Source: Aphrophora alni (Eukaryota; Arthropoda; Insecta; Hemiptera; Aphrophoridae). From it: a DNA stretch of 64,000 nucleotides. The notes under the pieces were generated by a model. That model saw only the letters and a list, made by a program, of their open reading frames with translations, was not told where the DNA came from and searched no databases. The translations under genes and the position numbers were made by a program. This document shows, piece after piece, positions 50,533 to 62,554 of this stretch (position 1 is its first letter; each line of letters opens with the position of its first letter). Location: assembly GCA_963513935.1 (NCBI GenBank), contig OY740769.1, forward strand, positions 107,363,762 through 107,427,761. Direction: 5' to 3'.

Positions 50533-53500
50533 AAATTATAGGCCAAATTCAATTTATATAAGCTTAGATTAGGCATGACACTTTTTATGGATATTAGGAT
50601 ATTAGGTAGCTCCAAAATTAATTCATTCGTGGGTGTTTAACATTTTGAAGCCGAATTTATAAGTGTTAATAATTATTATGAGTGCATATTATTAACAATT
50701 ATTTTGTAGTTAAATTAATTGTAACCCTGAGTATTATTTTTAATACCTTACGCTTATTATAAACCAACATCAGTGACTTAATATTTTATCCAAATGTATC
50801 AAAAGTCAACATTCAAACAATTTTCTTCTATTTGTCAAAATTTTTGTTGAGTAATGTAGTTTTGTTCGGTACTCACATAGAATTTATGTACAGTATAATT
50901 ATAGCACTTCATCTGTATCTACTTCCCTGTATGTTGTTATGTAAATGACCTTTGACCGAAATTATGAAAGCACCAAATTATACATTGTCAATTTAGACTC
51001 CCTGGACTTATGGACTTTAATAGACTTATGAGACAAATGGCTGGTTTTAGTTTTTTTGAAATATACTGCTATCTTGGATTTTTCTTATGTGCTAAGTTTA
51101 AATTGCTTCAATCTGTATGGTAATTTTTACCAAATAATTTGTTATTATTTACTTGAATTGTTACTTTTCATTATATTGAAGCAGTAAATTTTGATTAATT
51201 TGTTTTTAGTTAAAAGGTGTAATATTTTATATTTACATAGTCATACATTATACAACCATTAACTTTATTATAAATGTAATTATTATATTCTGTCTCGATT
51301 AAAAATGTAGTAATTCTCAGCATAAATCAAAAAGTTAGAAGGAAAAACTTGTTACTTTGGGTATTTATTGAATACATAAACCAAATATATGAAGTTCTAA
51401 AGTACTAAATTTATACCTAAAAATAAACTTTATTACAGACTAGTAATTATTTGAATATAACATTTCACCAAAATGAAAACCATACATTATTGTGTGTATA
51501 TATATATATATATATCCTACTAACATTGCGACGTCCATGTATTACTTTGCATTCATATATTAGGACGTCCGGCGTTTTGTTACGTCCGTATACGGACGTA
51601 ATAACACAACCCCATGTTAACTCGTTCTAATATGGTCTGATATCACAACAAAAAATCCTATCTGCTAGACGTACTAATAACTAAACCCCTACTGCCTCAG
51701 TATATTTATATTCCATTCCATTACGAAGGGGAAAAAAAATTAGTCGAGCAACGTGGACGTCTTAGAGGTCGTCTTTTATACTGTGATATTCATTGTACAG
51801 TTCTGACGATTGCCGCTAGGTTCGCTGGAATTCAGTTCCAATATACACGCCGTGAATACTCATGTATATCCTGACGCGTTACCCACGTCCACAATTTGGC
51901 AACACTGTTCACTGAAGATAATCAGTATCAGGCTGTTTACTCTCAATTAAGTCTTTTTCTCGTTCTACAAAAATTAGCTTGACTGAAGTTATATACAGAT
52001 AAATACAGCCCAAAATATGCAGTTTATAGAAAAAAGTTACAGAAAAAAAGTTTTATATTTTTTTAAGGAATGCATTTTGGCTGCATTAGTTTTTTTTTTT
52101 TTTTTTTTTTAGCTGAACATAATATGAATATGCCGAATAAAAGTCGAATGGAAAGTTTTACCTTTAAATGTTTCTTATTCTTTTATGAACTTCAACAATA
52201 CGTATGAAAAAAAGGCGTTCCTGTGAAAAAAAAGAAATAATAATAATAATAATAATGGCCATAATATGGTCAGCTAAAAAAAATTTAATTCGGTCAGAAT
52301 GTCTTATTCTAAAAAAAACATAAAATGAAAAGTCGGATGAACAAGTTTTTCCTTTAAATGTTTGAATGGTTCCCACACTATCAAAGAAACAAAATTCTAG
52401 GGTTTTTCCAGGACTTTTTCAGGATTTCCCCCAAATTTTCAAGGATGTTAAATAATATTCGACGCAACAAATTCAATCATAATTTCCAATATATTATAGT
52501 CTATGGGGATTTCTAGCTAAAATTATTAGCCTTCTTATCATTTTTACTGAAGTTATAGGTTCATTAAATGTTATAGATGAGCAAATAAATATTAATTATA
52601 TCACAATTGTTTTATTTTTTAAGATTTGTAAAATTCATAAATTCAGTTTCCAAGAACGGCACAAATTTTCGTGCAGATATTTTTAAAACATGTATTAATA
52701 GTTGAAAATGAATACACATCAAACATTTAAGAAATAATATTTACTTACAAAAGACACTTAAAATATATACTATTTTATTTTTTATATTTATTTCGTGTAT
52801 TATTTCAAATTCATTTATATAAATTAATAAAAATTGCAGATTTTATTTCATTACAATGACAAAGCTTTCAAATCTTAAATATTCCATACCAAAAATAATC
52901 ACGTCTGGTAAATTTGATAAAGATGGAACAAAAACTAAACCGCTACGTTGTGAAAAATCAACCGTTAGTTTAGGACGAAAATGCGGAACTGATTTTACAA
53001 GTAAAATTAATTTTAAAAGTATATTTTATCATTTAACAAATAACTGCTAGCTAATAAAAAACAACGAATACAATAGTTTACATACGTGCGCAATTCAAAA
53101 TAAAGAACAGGCCTACGTATTTGAAAACAACTTCCGGAGCAGATAAAGAAAACTTGACCTTGAGACAGAAGGGATTTTTTTTTTCAACTCTCTCTCTCTC
53201 TCTAAGCACCATCAAAAAAACTAATCGTAGGCTAATATAATTAATTGTATTTGTTAAAGTTTGTATATTCTCATAAAAAAAATTAAAAAAGTTGTGGCAG
53301 GCAAATATATCGGCCGTAGTTTTAAAACGTGTCTGCTTTACTTACCGGACACGACTAGATATTATTTACCTGTATAATTTAGTAGTGTTTTCCCCTTTGT
53401 TTTCTACCCATTTTAACAAGACAATAGATAATAATAAAATACGTATAGTATTAAAAAAAAATTTAAAAAATAAAAATAACAGACGTCAGCTTATCCGAAA

Positions 53501-53694
53501 TAATTGGGGCAGAGGTCTTTTCGGATTAGACTAAATATTTGCATTAAAGTCATAAAAAGTAATCATATTCAATTGGTGTATATTGTTAAGAAACGGTAGA
53601 GCTTTGTTTGTATGTTTACACAATTATTGTCTCTCCTGAAATTCCAGACAGACCGCATCACGGTGACAAGACAGCTTTACGAAACGAGACGTCT
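50533..53694. other. Non-coding DNA with a palindrome and simple repeats
   Basis: No gene was recognised. A short TA run lies near 51496-51516, a perfect 22-bp palindrome at 51580-51601, a poly-T of about 22 nt near 52090-52111, and an (AAT)n run near 52237-52256. ACGTCC-type motifs cluster from 51530 to 51895. Confidence 0.5.
51580..51601. repeat. Perfect 22-bp palindrome
   Basis: The 11-bp half TTACGTCCGTA is followed directly by its complement. Neighbouring ACGTCC/GGACGT words at about 51532, 51563, 51752 and 51888 suggest a decayed inverted-repeat element, but ends were not found. Confidence 0.9.
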
Positions 53695-54205
53695 CTCACA
53701 GTTAGGGTGACCAGATTGTTACCATGTAAAAACGGGACACTAATATAACACGCACTACCGGGACTAGGGTCTAAGAATGGGGGTATGGAATAGGGCCTAC
53801 AGAATCCTGGTTTAATGTTCGTCTGTTAAAATATTATAAAATTTAAAAAATCAAGTGTCTAAACTTGTTTTTAAAACTTTTAAAACGTGAATTTTCCTTT
53901 TCTTTTAAGCCTGTCAAAGCACACAAGTTTCTAGTTTTCCAAGGAATAAAAATAAATAAATAAAATGTTGTGGTTCATATTACTTTATTAGTAAAGTTAT
54001 TTCTAAAGTAAATATTAAGCATTTTTTATAAAAACCTGTTATATAACCGTAGTTACGTAACCGTAAGTGATGTCAGATGTGTTTCCTAGTAAAACGGGAC
54101 ATTTAGAGGTCCCGACAACGTTTTTTTGTACAACGGGACACAACGTGAAAAAACGGGACTTTTTCCGTTTTTACGGGACAACTGGTCACCCACCCTACTC
54201 ACAGT
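53695..54205. mobile_element. hAT-like MITE, 495 bp, 8-bp target duplication
   Basis: The element is 53703-54197. Its left end is TAGGGTGACCAG; the right end complemented is TAGGGTGGGTGACCAG, the same terminus with a 4-bp insertion. CTCACAGT flanks both ends exactly (53695-53702 and 54198-54205), matching the 8-bp duplication of hAT transposons. Subterminal ACGGGACA words are repeated in both orientations. No hAT transposase or dimerisation domain is encoded, so it is non-autonomous. Confidence 0.92.
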
Positions 54206-55696
54206 ACGCATCGTTTTATATTAGTTTACTGTTAGCCCTTTACAAAATAATACGCACTGTATGATTTTGTTAAATTTGTAACGGGTTTATATCTTCTTAA
54301 CCATAAACAACCTTTAAGTTTAACTAGACGCATATAAAAACATGTGCTTTTGAACTTAACCATTTTTCCCTAGTCAAACTGTTTCGGGTTAGCGGAACTC
54401 CACTGTGTTAAAAAAAATTCCCAATACGTTAGCCGAATTCCCGGTTATTTTCCGCTTGAGTAGCCACTTTGAAGAAATAACGTTTGAGATAGCCACTAGA
54501 CAACGCCTGAAATTAGCAAGCAAACGTAGCAGACAGTCGGCAACTTTTACTAAAATAACAAGTTGCCACAAATTACTAGCCTACTTTGCCTACTGATAAG
54601 AAGTGAAACGTTATAATTCAAATTGGTAACAGATTGTTACAAAACATAACAATGATAATTTGATCATTTCAATTTCTAAATTACGAGTGACCTTCCTGTT
54701 ACGTCATCTAGTGCGCGACTGCCATACGTTGAATTATTTGTATAGCGACTGCCGTAGATGCTAGACACTAGTACTTTATTATCCCGGAGTTTTTCATGCC
54801 CTTAAAAACTATATTAAATTCCCGGAGTCCAGGACCCGTGGGGGCCATGTAGTTTCTTATTCTTTTATGAACTTTAAGAATATGTGGAAAAAGAATCTTG
54901 TAACAATTTTTAATTTACTCTTTTAAAAATACCCAATTTTTCGTTGAATATTTTACAATTAAAGTAAATTAATTTTACACGCATCGTATAAGATTTCTAA
55001 CAAATTTAATAGAAAAATGTTATCTTGTTTTGAAGCTATAAATGTTTTCGAGCTTGACTCGTGAGAAACAAATTCAGAACACGATTCTGAAGCATTTGTC
55101 AGGAATATTTTTATAGCGGAAAGTCGGCTAAATAATAAATCACATTTTTTTCAGATTAATAATTAGGACAATCACTAAAAATTTAAAGTACTGTAAAGTG
55201 TATTTTTTTTGTTATGAATTGGTTTTACAATTAGTTTGTATTGTAAATTGGTTTGTGTGTATCTGTTGGTTCATCTGTTTTTGTCACATAAATCATAATC
55301 AGTGAAAACAAAAAAAAAAAAAAGAAAAGAAAAGTAACTGGCAGAACTGTTGGTGCCTAGTGTTACTCTGAACAAAGTCACCAACTTTAAAAACTTTTGA
55401 AACCATGAAATTAGTCTTGAGTCATAGGCTGTGTCTTACTTGGGTCATGCTGGCTACTGGGCTGCTATTGTTTCATTGTGTTAAGTTGTAAAACACCCAG
55501 GCGGGGATGGCTACCTGCACTTACAAACTACTGTAACTGTATTTTAAGAACAAATGAGTAGATGTCGTAAAAAAGAGCACATTTACTTGCAGTTGAAGTA
55601 ATTCTTATTTTTAAAGAAGCATTAATAACAATTGATTCTTCAGCTGTATTTTCTCATAGTCGCTGACTATATAATATAATCTTTTGAACATGTTAT
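54206..55696. other. Non-coding DNA, nothing recognised
   Basis: Opposed short frames at 54389-54596 have no motif. A 15-nt A run lies near 55310. No gene was recognised. Confidence 0.5.
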
Positions 55697-56090
55697 AAGT
55701 AAAGATAACAATTATGAACTTAAAATCATTGAATTTTATATATCAAAATGTTATGATAAACCCTCTCCAAAAAAAAACACCTTTTTTAAGACGTAATAAA
55801 CGCAACATAGTTTACATATAAACATAATAGTTCCGAAGTAAAGATAACAAATTATGAACATAAAATCATTGATTATTATATATAAAAATGTTACGGAAAA
55901 AAAAAAAACAAACACCTTTGTTAAGACGTAATAAACGCAACATAGCTTACATATAAACATAATAGTTCCGAAGTAAAGATAAATATGAACATAAAATCAT
56001 TGAAAATTATATATAAAAAGTTATGATAAAAAAAAAACACCTTTGTTAGTTCGTAACATATAAGCAACATAACTTACACATAACAAAAAC
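55697..56090. repeat. Tandem array, three ~137-bp units
   Basis: AAGTAAAGATAA begins units near 55697, 55836 and 55971. Each has ATGAAC(T/A)TAAAATCATTGA, an A-rich run, ACACCTTTxTTAAGACGTAA and GCAACATAG(T/C)TTACATATAA. The third unit decays at its end. The array lies directly downstream of the recombinase-like pseudogene. Confidence 0.92.
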
Positions 56091-56588
56091 TATATAAAAC
56101 GATACAATAAATACTATTCAACCAATAATTAGAGTACGCTGTTTCAGATTCTGATGACCTATAATCAATAAAAAAAAACTTACAATCATTGAAGTACTTT
56201 GCGCTTATAGTTGTTAGAAATATCACGTATTTAATTACTGTAACAGCTATTTCTTTTTCATGTACTGATTTTGATAGAAAACTTTAATTTTTAACCAAGA
56301 TTTATTTTCTAGTACCTCCTTTTTCATGTTTTTCAGTTGTTCACATTCGCTCTTTTTTGGTGGGGGTCCTACGTTTTATATGCGTTTTGAAGAAAGATGT
56401 AACAACCACCTTCTGCTCATTTGTCCATAGTGCTAATTTTCGTTTCATCTTTTGGGGTTTTTGGGTAACATCTGGTTCATGTGACGTACTATCTACGCTA
56501 ATGTCAAGTGTATTCTCGTGCTCCTGGATAATTTTATCTAAGTTGTTTTCGTCTTCATCATCGGCAGTGAGCAGGTCCTCTTCTAAAT

Positions 56589-56993
56589 TTAAATTAATTT
56601 CATCCCTTTATACTGTGCTGCGTCACCACTATCCATCATTAAAAGTAGCTTGCAGATCTTTGCCGTCTGGTACACATCATCTGGCAATCTGTATTCTCCT
56701 CGGTGAATCCTCTCAGTGTTACCCATGAAATTAGCCAGTTGTTCGATTTCATAATCATTCATGTCGAACAGCTGAGTAAGAGTTGCCAAATGTTTTCTCA
56801 GTCTAGTGGTTTTAAGGGCAACTGGATTCTTAGCCCCAGAAGATTTGGCGAATTTTGCTAGTGTTTTGTATCCGCTGATAGGTGTTTCTTTACGTGGTAT
56901 TCCAAACATATATGGATTTTTCACTCCTTTAAAAAAGTTGTGTCTTGTTGCTTTCAGCAAAGAAATGTGTTCCTGCACGTCAGTAGAAAACAA
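56589..56993 (-). pseudogene. Recombinase-like fragment with catalytic C-terminal boxes
   Basis: This is the longest uninterrupted part of the pseudogene (134 residues). It holds RLRKHLATL at about residues 65-73, comparable to the HxLR[HK]xxAT box II of tyrosine recombinases, and MGNTERIHRGEYRLP at about 90-104, comparable to the LGHxxxxTTxxYxH segment with the nucleophilic Tyr. The upstream part (VQEHISLLKATR) joins the next fragment after a frame change near 56990. Confidence 0.65.
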
Positions 56994-57292
56994 AATGGCA
57001 CTCCTCGATGTCTCTTGCCTACGAATACAACTCGTTTGAATCTAGATGCAAGTACCTTTTCTGTGGGAATAATAGATTCCCCAAATTCTTCATACGATTC
57101 TCTAGGTTTAGCTTCGTCGTAGATGGCCAGTGGCAGTCTTTCTAGTTCTCCTGGACGCTTTCTGTTAAGTAAAATAACCCGACAGCAAGCCACTTCTAGT
57201 AGTTCTCTATATGCCTTTTCATCTTCTTGGTTCTTTTTTAACTTCTCTGCTGCAATGATCCCTTCCTTCATCAGGTGGTCTTTCAATATCAT
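56954..57292 (-). pseudogene. Recombinase-like fragment with the first arginine box
   Basis: This is a 112-residue frame carrying a Lys/Glu-rich helix, LLNRKRPGELERLPL (box I Arg, comparable to the GLRxxELLxL segment of integrases) and VVFVGKRHRGVP, a beta-hairpin Lys region. The frame is lost near 56990, after which homology continues in another frame. Confidence 0.6.
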
Positions 57293-57810
57293 GTGCGAGG
57301 AGCAAGATTGTAATTTTGTTCCATTTTTTCATGTTTAAGTCGGTGGCAGCCACACTTGAAACATCGAAACACCAGTTTGCATCCATTAGGTGTACAAGTG
57401 TTCTCAACGTTTCTTGAACCTCTTGACTAGTACTATTGTTAAGCCACTTGCCCTTTGACGCTTCTGTCATTCTTATGTCACAACAGTCTTTTACTGCTTT
57501 TACAATATTCATCGCATATGTTGGTGCTCAGTATGTTTCTTTTTCCTCATCATACCCGGAAACTTGTTTTGTAGCCTCTACTAATGTTTCATAGTTTCTC
57601 GGTTGTAATATATCCATCATATATTTTATTTGCGGTTTGAGTTTTTCATTTGTATGAGGAGCTTTGCTAACTCTTGCATTTTTCTGGAGCATACGGGTAT
57701 GTGATGCTTTCCTCTAAGGGTTCTTAAGTACCTGGCACCGTAGGCACATATTAGTTGGTCTTTCTTCCCAATTAAAGAATTTTCGTTTGCTGCCATATGC
57801 GGGAATTATA

Positions 57811-58939
57811 CATTTCTTCTTAGTTTAGTATCAACGTCCATATTCCTAACTAAGAAAGATTGTGAATCTGAAAATAAGTGATTTGATCAAATCCCTTCAC
57901 TGTTTCAATGAAAAGATGAAATAATATTGTTTAGAAAGTACGTTATTTTTTTTACAGGCACATATTTTTGTTTTACATTGTATTTTAGATTGTTCACAGG
58001 AATTCTTCTTTAATCCTTCACCTCCAAAAAATGATAATTTTCCTGCACTCGCACGCAGACTTAGGTTAGGCAAGGTTTTAGTACCTACTTCCATAACATC
58101 ATCAAAACATCCATAACATTCCCCCCCCATAATATTAGGTACTTGATAAAGCCGGAAATATATAAAACAATAATAAAAATTGCGCGAAACCTTCCTCCCG
58201 TAATGTTTCTCCGAGTCCTGACTTTTAGCTATTTTCAATAAAATAGTTTGATCAAATCACTTACTTTCTTTAGAGAAATCACTCTACAGAGTTGTAACTT
58301 TAACATCCCATAAATTGGTCATCTACCAAAAGTATTTGATCAAATCTCCGTTTTTATCATCTCACTGCGACATATATCTCATAAAACTAAATTTTCTACC
58401 AAATGACGGTTTTGAGATACATATATCTATAATTTCGATAGAAGACTTTTTTTTATAGCTTTTAGTAAGTGTTAGACAATTACTAGAAAACTAGAAAAAT
58501 ACAAGTTATGTAGGAAATTCATATTAAGTTTTTTTATGAATTTAAAGTAATTAATTGATGATCTGTATGAGGCAAAAAATAAATTTAACATTTTAACACT
58601 TACTTATTTATCGGTAGAATAAATACGAACCATTATATAGTAAAAATATATATTCGCTTTAGAATTTTGATTTACCACCATGTCTTAACTCTATTTAGTT
58701 ATCATGCCTTAAAAATAGTAACTACTTTGCTCACGAAACAAAAGTATTGAAAGGCTTTAAAAAATCTATTTAGTTTAAATTAACATGTAAAGAATCACGG
58801 TTCAGTCCCAAATATTTTTAAAAATACTCCTTTCCTATACTTTGTAACTAATTTATCATTCTATGAAGCAATTTTTTATTATTTAAATTTAAAAATATTT
58901 AATTTCAATTAATACTATTAAATTAATATTCGTCTTATC
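57811..58939. other. AT-rich non-coding DNA, nothing recognised
   Basis: A 9-nt C run lies near 58122-58130. No coding or repeat signal was identified. Confidence 0.5.
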
Positions 58940-59480
58940 TATATAACTAAAGCTAAAGAAGATTTCCGTGTTCCTTGAACATTAAAAAAAAAATCAACTT
59001 GAATTATTCGTTTCAGGTGAAATGTAGATTTTGAATTTCGTGTCTGTCTGTGCGTCAATCACGCCAAAACGGCTGAGCATTTCGGCACTATCTCCCGTAT
59101 CTAGGAGTTTGGGTACCCGGAGAAGGACAGAGGTAGGGGGATCAAAGCGCGTAAAACACGTTGATTTTTTACTTTTTCCCGATATTCCTGTACAATGGTG
59201 TTATTCGATTCAGCTCGCCAAGACGAACAAATAAGATCCTATACGGTTTTGGGATTTGATTAGCCGCTAAAACCGTAAAACTTCAAAAAGACCAATCAAT
59301 GTACACTACACCTCGCAAAACGATAATTCCTTAACTTTTTTCGATCTTCCCGTCCAAGGTGTCATTCGATTCAGCTCGCCTAGACGAACAAATAAGGACC
59401 GATGCATTTTTGCGTTTTGACACACCGATTAGCCGCTAAAGAAACAAGAAAACTAATCAAAGTACACTACACTTCAGTCC
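58940..59480 (+). mobile_element. Possible Helitron-like remnant with two ~160-bp tandem units
   Basis: The left part, TCTATATAACTAAAGCTAAA near 58938, then GTCTGTCTGTGCG and CACGCCAAAACGGCTGAGC near 59040-59080, resembles the 5' arm of widespread arthropod Helitrons (TC start, TCTATAT..AAAA, GTCTGTC, AAAACGGCTGA). It is followed by two tandem copies starting near 59160 and 59320, each with ATTCGATTCAGCTCGCC, AGACGAACAAATAAG, GATTAGCCGCTAAA and AGTACACTACAC-type blocks. No CTRR 3' end was fixed, and no Rep/helicase is present. Confidence 0.35.
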
Positions 59481-60882
59481 ACGAAAGAAAAACATAATTA
59501 AGTTACTTGGACAAAGTCTACTAATTAAGTAATTGATTCCATGTGATTTTTTTCTTTGAATTTCTTAACTGAATGTGAGAATTCATACACTATTTGTATA
59601 TCCATAGAATAATTAAATAAAAACACAAATGCACAAATGCAATACTCTCTCCTATAGAAGAGATTCGGGCTTTTGCCCTAAAGGTGACTTATGGGGCTCT
59701 TGAGTATGATTGGTCCATTCAAATTCGAGAGAAAAGAGCAAGTTGGTTAATGCCTTTGTGAGGATACCAAAATATTTGTATGTAGACTGCAACAAACGTC
59801 ACTATGCCTTTGGGGACATTGTTGCCAGATGGAACAGATCCAGTGTTGCCGTCAATTGCACCTTTCAAAAACTTAGAGTTTAGTCCGTTTGTCCATTTCA
59901 ATTTCTTAGATGTGGTTGTATAGTTGTTGCTTCTTTGCGTTATTTGAATGTGTGCAATATATTATAAATTACATAAGTTATTCGCCATTCTAAATAATTA
60001 CTCCATTTAAAGAGTTCTACCTTTTATATGAAATGGAAAAACTATTTATATGTTTTGACTACGTCGAAAAGTGTTTGTATTTCAGATATAAATTTGTCTC
60101 AGATTTTTAAATAATATATATCACTAGTTTTAAAGGAGAAAATTATCTTTATTAAAAATTTTGTTACATATTTTATGTATGAATTAATCAATTTCGAATG
60201 GTTACGTAGTAATTTATCTAGGAGACCAATTTATATTGGAAACTTTGGTTACAAACTGAAATGAAATAAAAGATGTATTAAAAATCAATAATATGGAATA
60301 GTTTTGGGTTTTTGGAATAGTAATATATTACTGTTCATATTCTTCCCAGAAACAATGTACAGTTTTATTAAAAATAATAATTGTTTTAGAGTAAATTCAA
60401 CAATCAATACATTTTACTTAGTACAACTTATTATAAAATTGCATTAGTTTTAATTCAACCCATCCTACTTTTACTCCTTATTTCTAAACATCCAATGAAA
60501 ATGTATTTCATTTATATTTTTAAATGATATACGAAATGTTTTTTAATCCCAGTTATTCTTCACAAGTGGTAATAGAATGTACAAATTCTCTGATTCAAAA
60601 AATGTGATGTATTTTAACTTTATACAATTAAATATTATACAATTCAATTGGCAATGACAATAGAGGGTTGAAATGTTGTTTCAAGGTTTAGAATGGAAAA
60701 TTTTATAAATATGTTACACAATTATAACATAGGCCTATATCATGTTTATTTATACAAATAAATATAGTCTATAGTTCATTAGTATACTGGATTCTTTTTA
60801 TTGTTTGTTTTTAGTTATTATGGGGTTGTTATGCAACAAGGCATGGTTAATCATGTATAACTTGTGTTAACAACTGTTGATG
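59481..60882. other. Non-coding DNA, nothing recognised
   Basis: A 60-codon minus-strand frame at 59719-59901 lies in locally GC-richer DNA but has no recognisable motif. The remainder is AT-rich. Confidence 0.45.
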
Positions 60883-61625
60883 GAATTTAATTGTGAATTC
60901 AAAAATGTTTTGATGTTTCAAATCCGTTCAGTGGTTTTCGAAATAAAAATGATATAATAAAGTCGTGTTATCGCATTTCAATAAAATGCAAACGCTAATG
61001 TACGCGGGTTTTTAAATTGTGTATATTTTGGGAACCGTTGAACGGATGTTAACTATCTAAAGAAATATGAATTCACAATTAAATTGTCTATAAATTGGTG
61101 TATCAGAATATTACTACAGCGAATAATAAACCAACAAAAATAGCAGTATTGTCCATACTTTTCTATCAGAAATACAGCATACAATAAAATTAACAGCTGA
61201 TCAAGTACTAATAAGCGCGTAACGTACTCAACAAAAATTGATATATATTTTTAACCGTTTGATGGATTTTTGTTTTAAAAAAATATTTGAATTCACAATA
61301 AAATTATCTATAAAATCATTATGAATAGGCTACTTGTTGATAGGTTAATTTGTATTAAAAACCACGATGAATTGTATATAATTAGTTTTAAGTATACATT
61401 GGCGTAAATTAATTCAAATAGTTAAACTATAATTGTCCGTACATAAAAACATAAAATTGACAATTTATAGTAAATTTTATGAGGAATCCGAATCCGTTTT
61501 AAAAATATAACTTCCGATAGTTAGTTTTCGATATATAAGCGTTTTTGTACTATCGCCTACCCAATTTTTATACTCTCTGTACGAAAATCAAAACCGAGTA
61601 CGCGGGTTTACTAAATTCTTAAATT
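60883..61625 (+). repeat. Left flanking repeat block of Penelope-like element
   Basis: There are three modules: A (60883-61011), B (about 61002-61152) and C (61218-61625). C recurs almost unchanged at 63062-63470 (for example ACGTACTCAACAAAAATTGA, CGATATATAAGCGTTTTTGT). B recurs at 63440-63614 (GAACCGTTGAACGGATGTTA). A recurs at 63876-63990. Direct repeats on both sides of the coding remnant are what Penelope-like pLTRs look like, but the module order differs between sides. Confidence 0.7.
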
Positions 61626-62019
61626 TTTCTGAAAATTTTAACAAAATCTTTATTTAAGATAATCTTTATAACGAAAATTCGTTATCAAACTTCTTAAGAG
61701 CTTGAAAAAAATAATAATTAGCAGTCCTATGATGTGTACAAAACGCCGACCGCAATACAGACCGGTGTCGTATACTGCCAAAAAAACTGTTTTTAAAGCG
61801 CTCGTAGATTCGACAGAAAAACTGTTGCGAGATTCATCTGTCTATGGAAGTAAGGAAGGACAAAATTCTGCTGGAAGGACAAATCTAAAACAAACATCTC
61901 TGGTCTGAAATGAATCAAAATAGGCCAAAAATAGTCTTTAGATATTATGTAGACGATACTATAGTACTTTTCGATGGCAACATTAGATAATTAAAACTCT
62001 GATTAACTTCGTAAACACA

Positions 62020-62334
62020 ATGCATCCAAAACTCCAATTCACGGTTGAAGTGGAAACAAATAACAATTTAAACTTTTTAGACCTATCAATTTCAAAAATA
62101 AACAATAGTGTTAAGTTCAAAATCAATAGAAAACCTACCACAACAAACCAGACTATACACGCTTCTTCCCATCATCCATGTAATATAAAAATGGCAGCTT
62201 ACAATAATTTCGTTAACAGGCTAGTCTCAGTACCTCTAGACAAGGAGAAGTATGAACAGGAAGTAAACATAATTAAACCCATCGCAGTATACAATTGGCA
62301 CAAGAGCTCAGATATCGACCAACTCATCAGGTAA
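62020..62334 (+). pseudogene. Penelope-like RT C-terminal fragment
   Basis: This is an uninterrupted 104-residue piece of the remnant. Motifs LNFLDLSISK, RKPTTTNQTIHASSHHP and an IKPIA..NW tail occur in the order expected after the YVDD box. It stops at 62334 with TAA, where intact relatives continue to the linker and endonuclease. Confidence 0.8.
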
Positions 62335-62554
62335 CATACAAATAAGAAACCCATTATTAAAAATAAAAAGCAAACTTACGTCTCCACAGAATATGGATCA
62401 GCATTGAGTCATACTCCAAAACGTAGACTGGCTAAAGAGAACGTAACCGTTGCTTTCAATACCTCAAACAAACTACTGTATACTATTTTTTAAATAACCC
62501 AAAAAAAGACATACATAATGACAAACACGATAAGACTGCCATATACAATATCAC

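Larger units (their letters stand above)
56247..57810 (-). pseudogene. Zinc-finger/tyrosine-recombinase-like pseudogene
   Basis: A decayed gene of about 500 codons is readable on the minus strand through four or more frame changes (about 57650, 57288, 56990, 56605 and 56365) and one in-frame TGA at 57528-57530, probably a decayed CGA. In order: a Cys/His segment with CSRKMQELAK near 57640-57750; a central region (SSVAATDLNMKKWNKIT) at about 57330-57370; KRPGELERL at 57137-57165; FVGKRHRGVP near 57000; TRLRKHLATL near 56785-56810; MGNTERIHRGEYRLP near 56683-56730; and an acidic linker then TNEQKVVVTSFFKTHIK before the stop at 56247. The Arg (KRPGE), RxxH-like (RLRKHLAT) and terminal HRGEY tyrosine boxes match the tyrosine-recombinase fold as in Crypton-type transposons and related metazoan proteins. 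It cannot be functional. Confidence 0.7.

Noticed and set aside
56140..56170. CTGATGA word as a second hammerhead core
   Set aside because: There is no paired stem II followed by GAAA and no closing stem.
56357..57338. Plus-strand open frames across the recombinase-like pseudogene
   Set aside because: They are antisense shadows; conserved motifs are all on the minus strand.
59719..59901. 60-codon minus-strand frame in a GC-richer patch
   Set aside because: No motif and no continuation in other frames, unlike the nearby recombinase and Penelope remnants.
61702..61908. 68-codon frame just before the YVDD box
   Set aside because: It could be remote RT sequence but shows no recognisable Penelope motif, so it was not included as coding.
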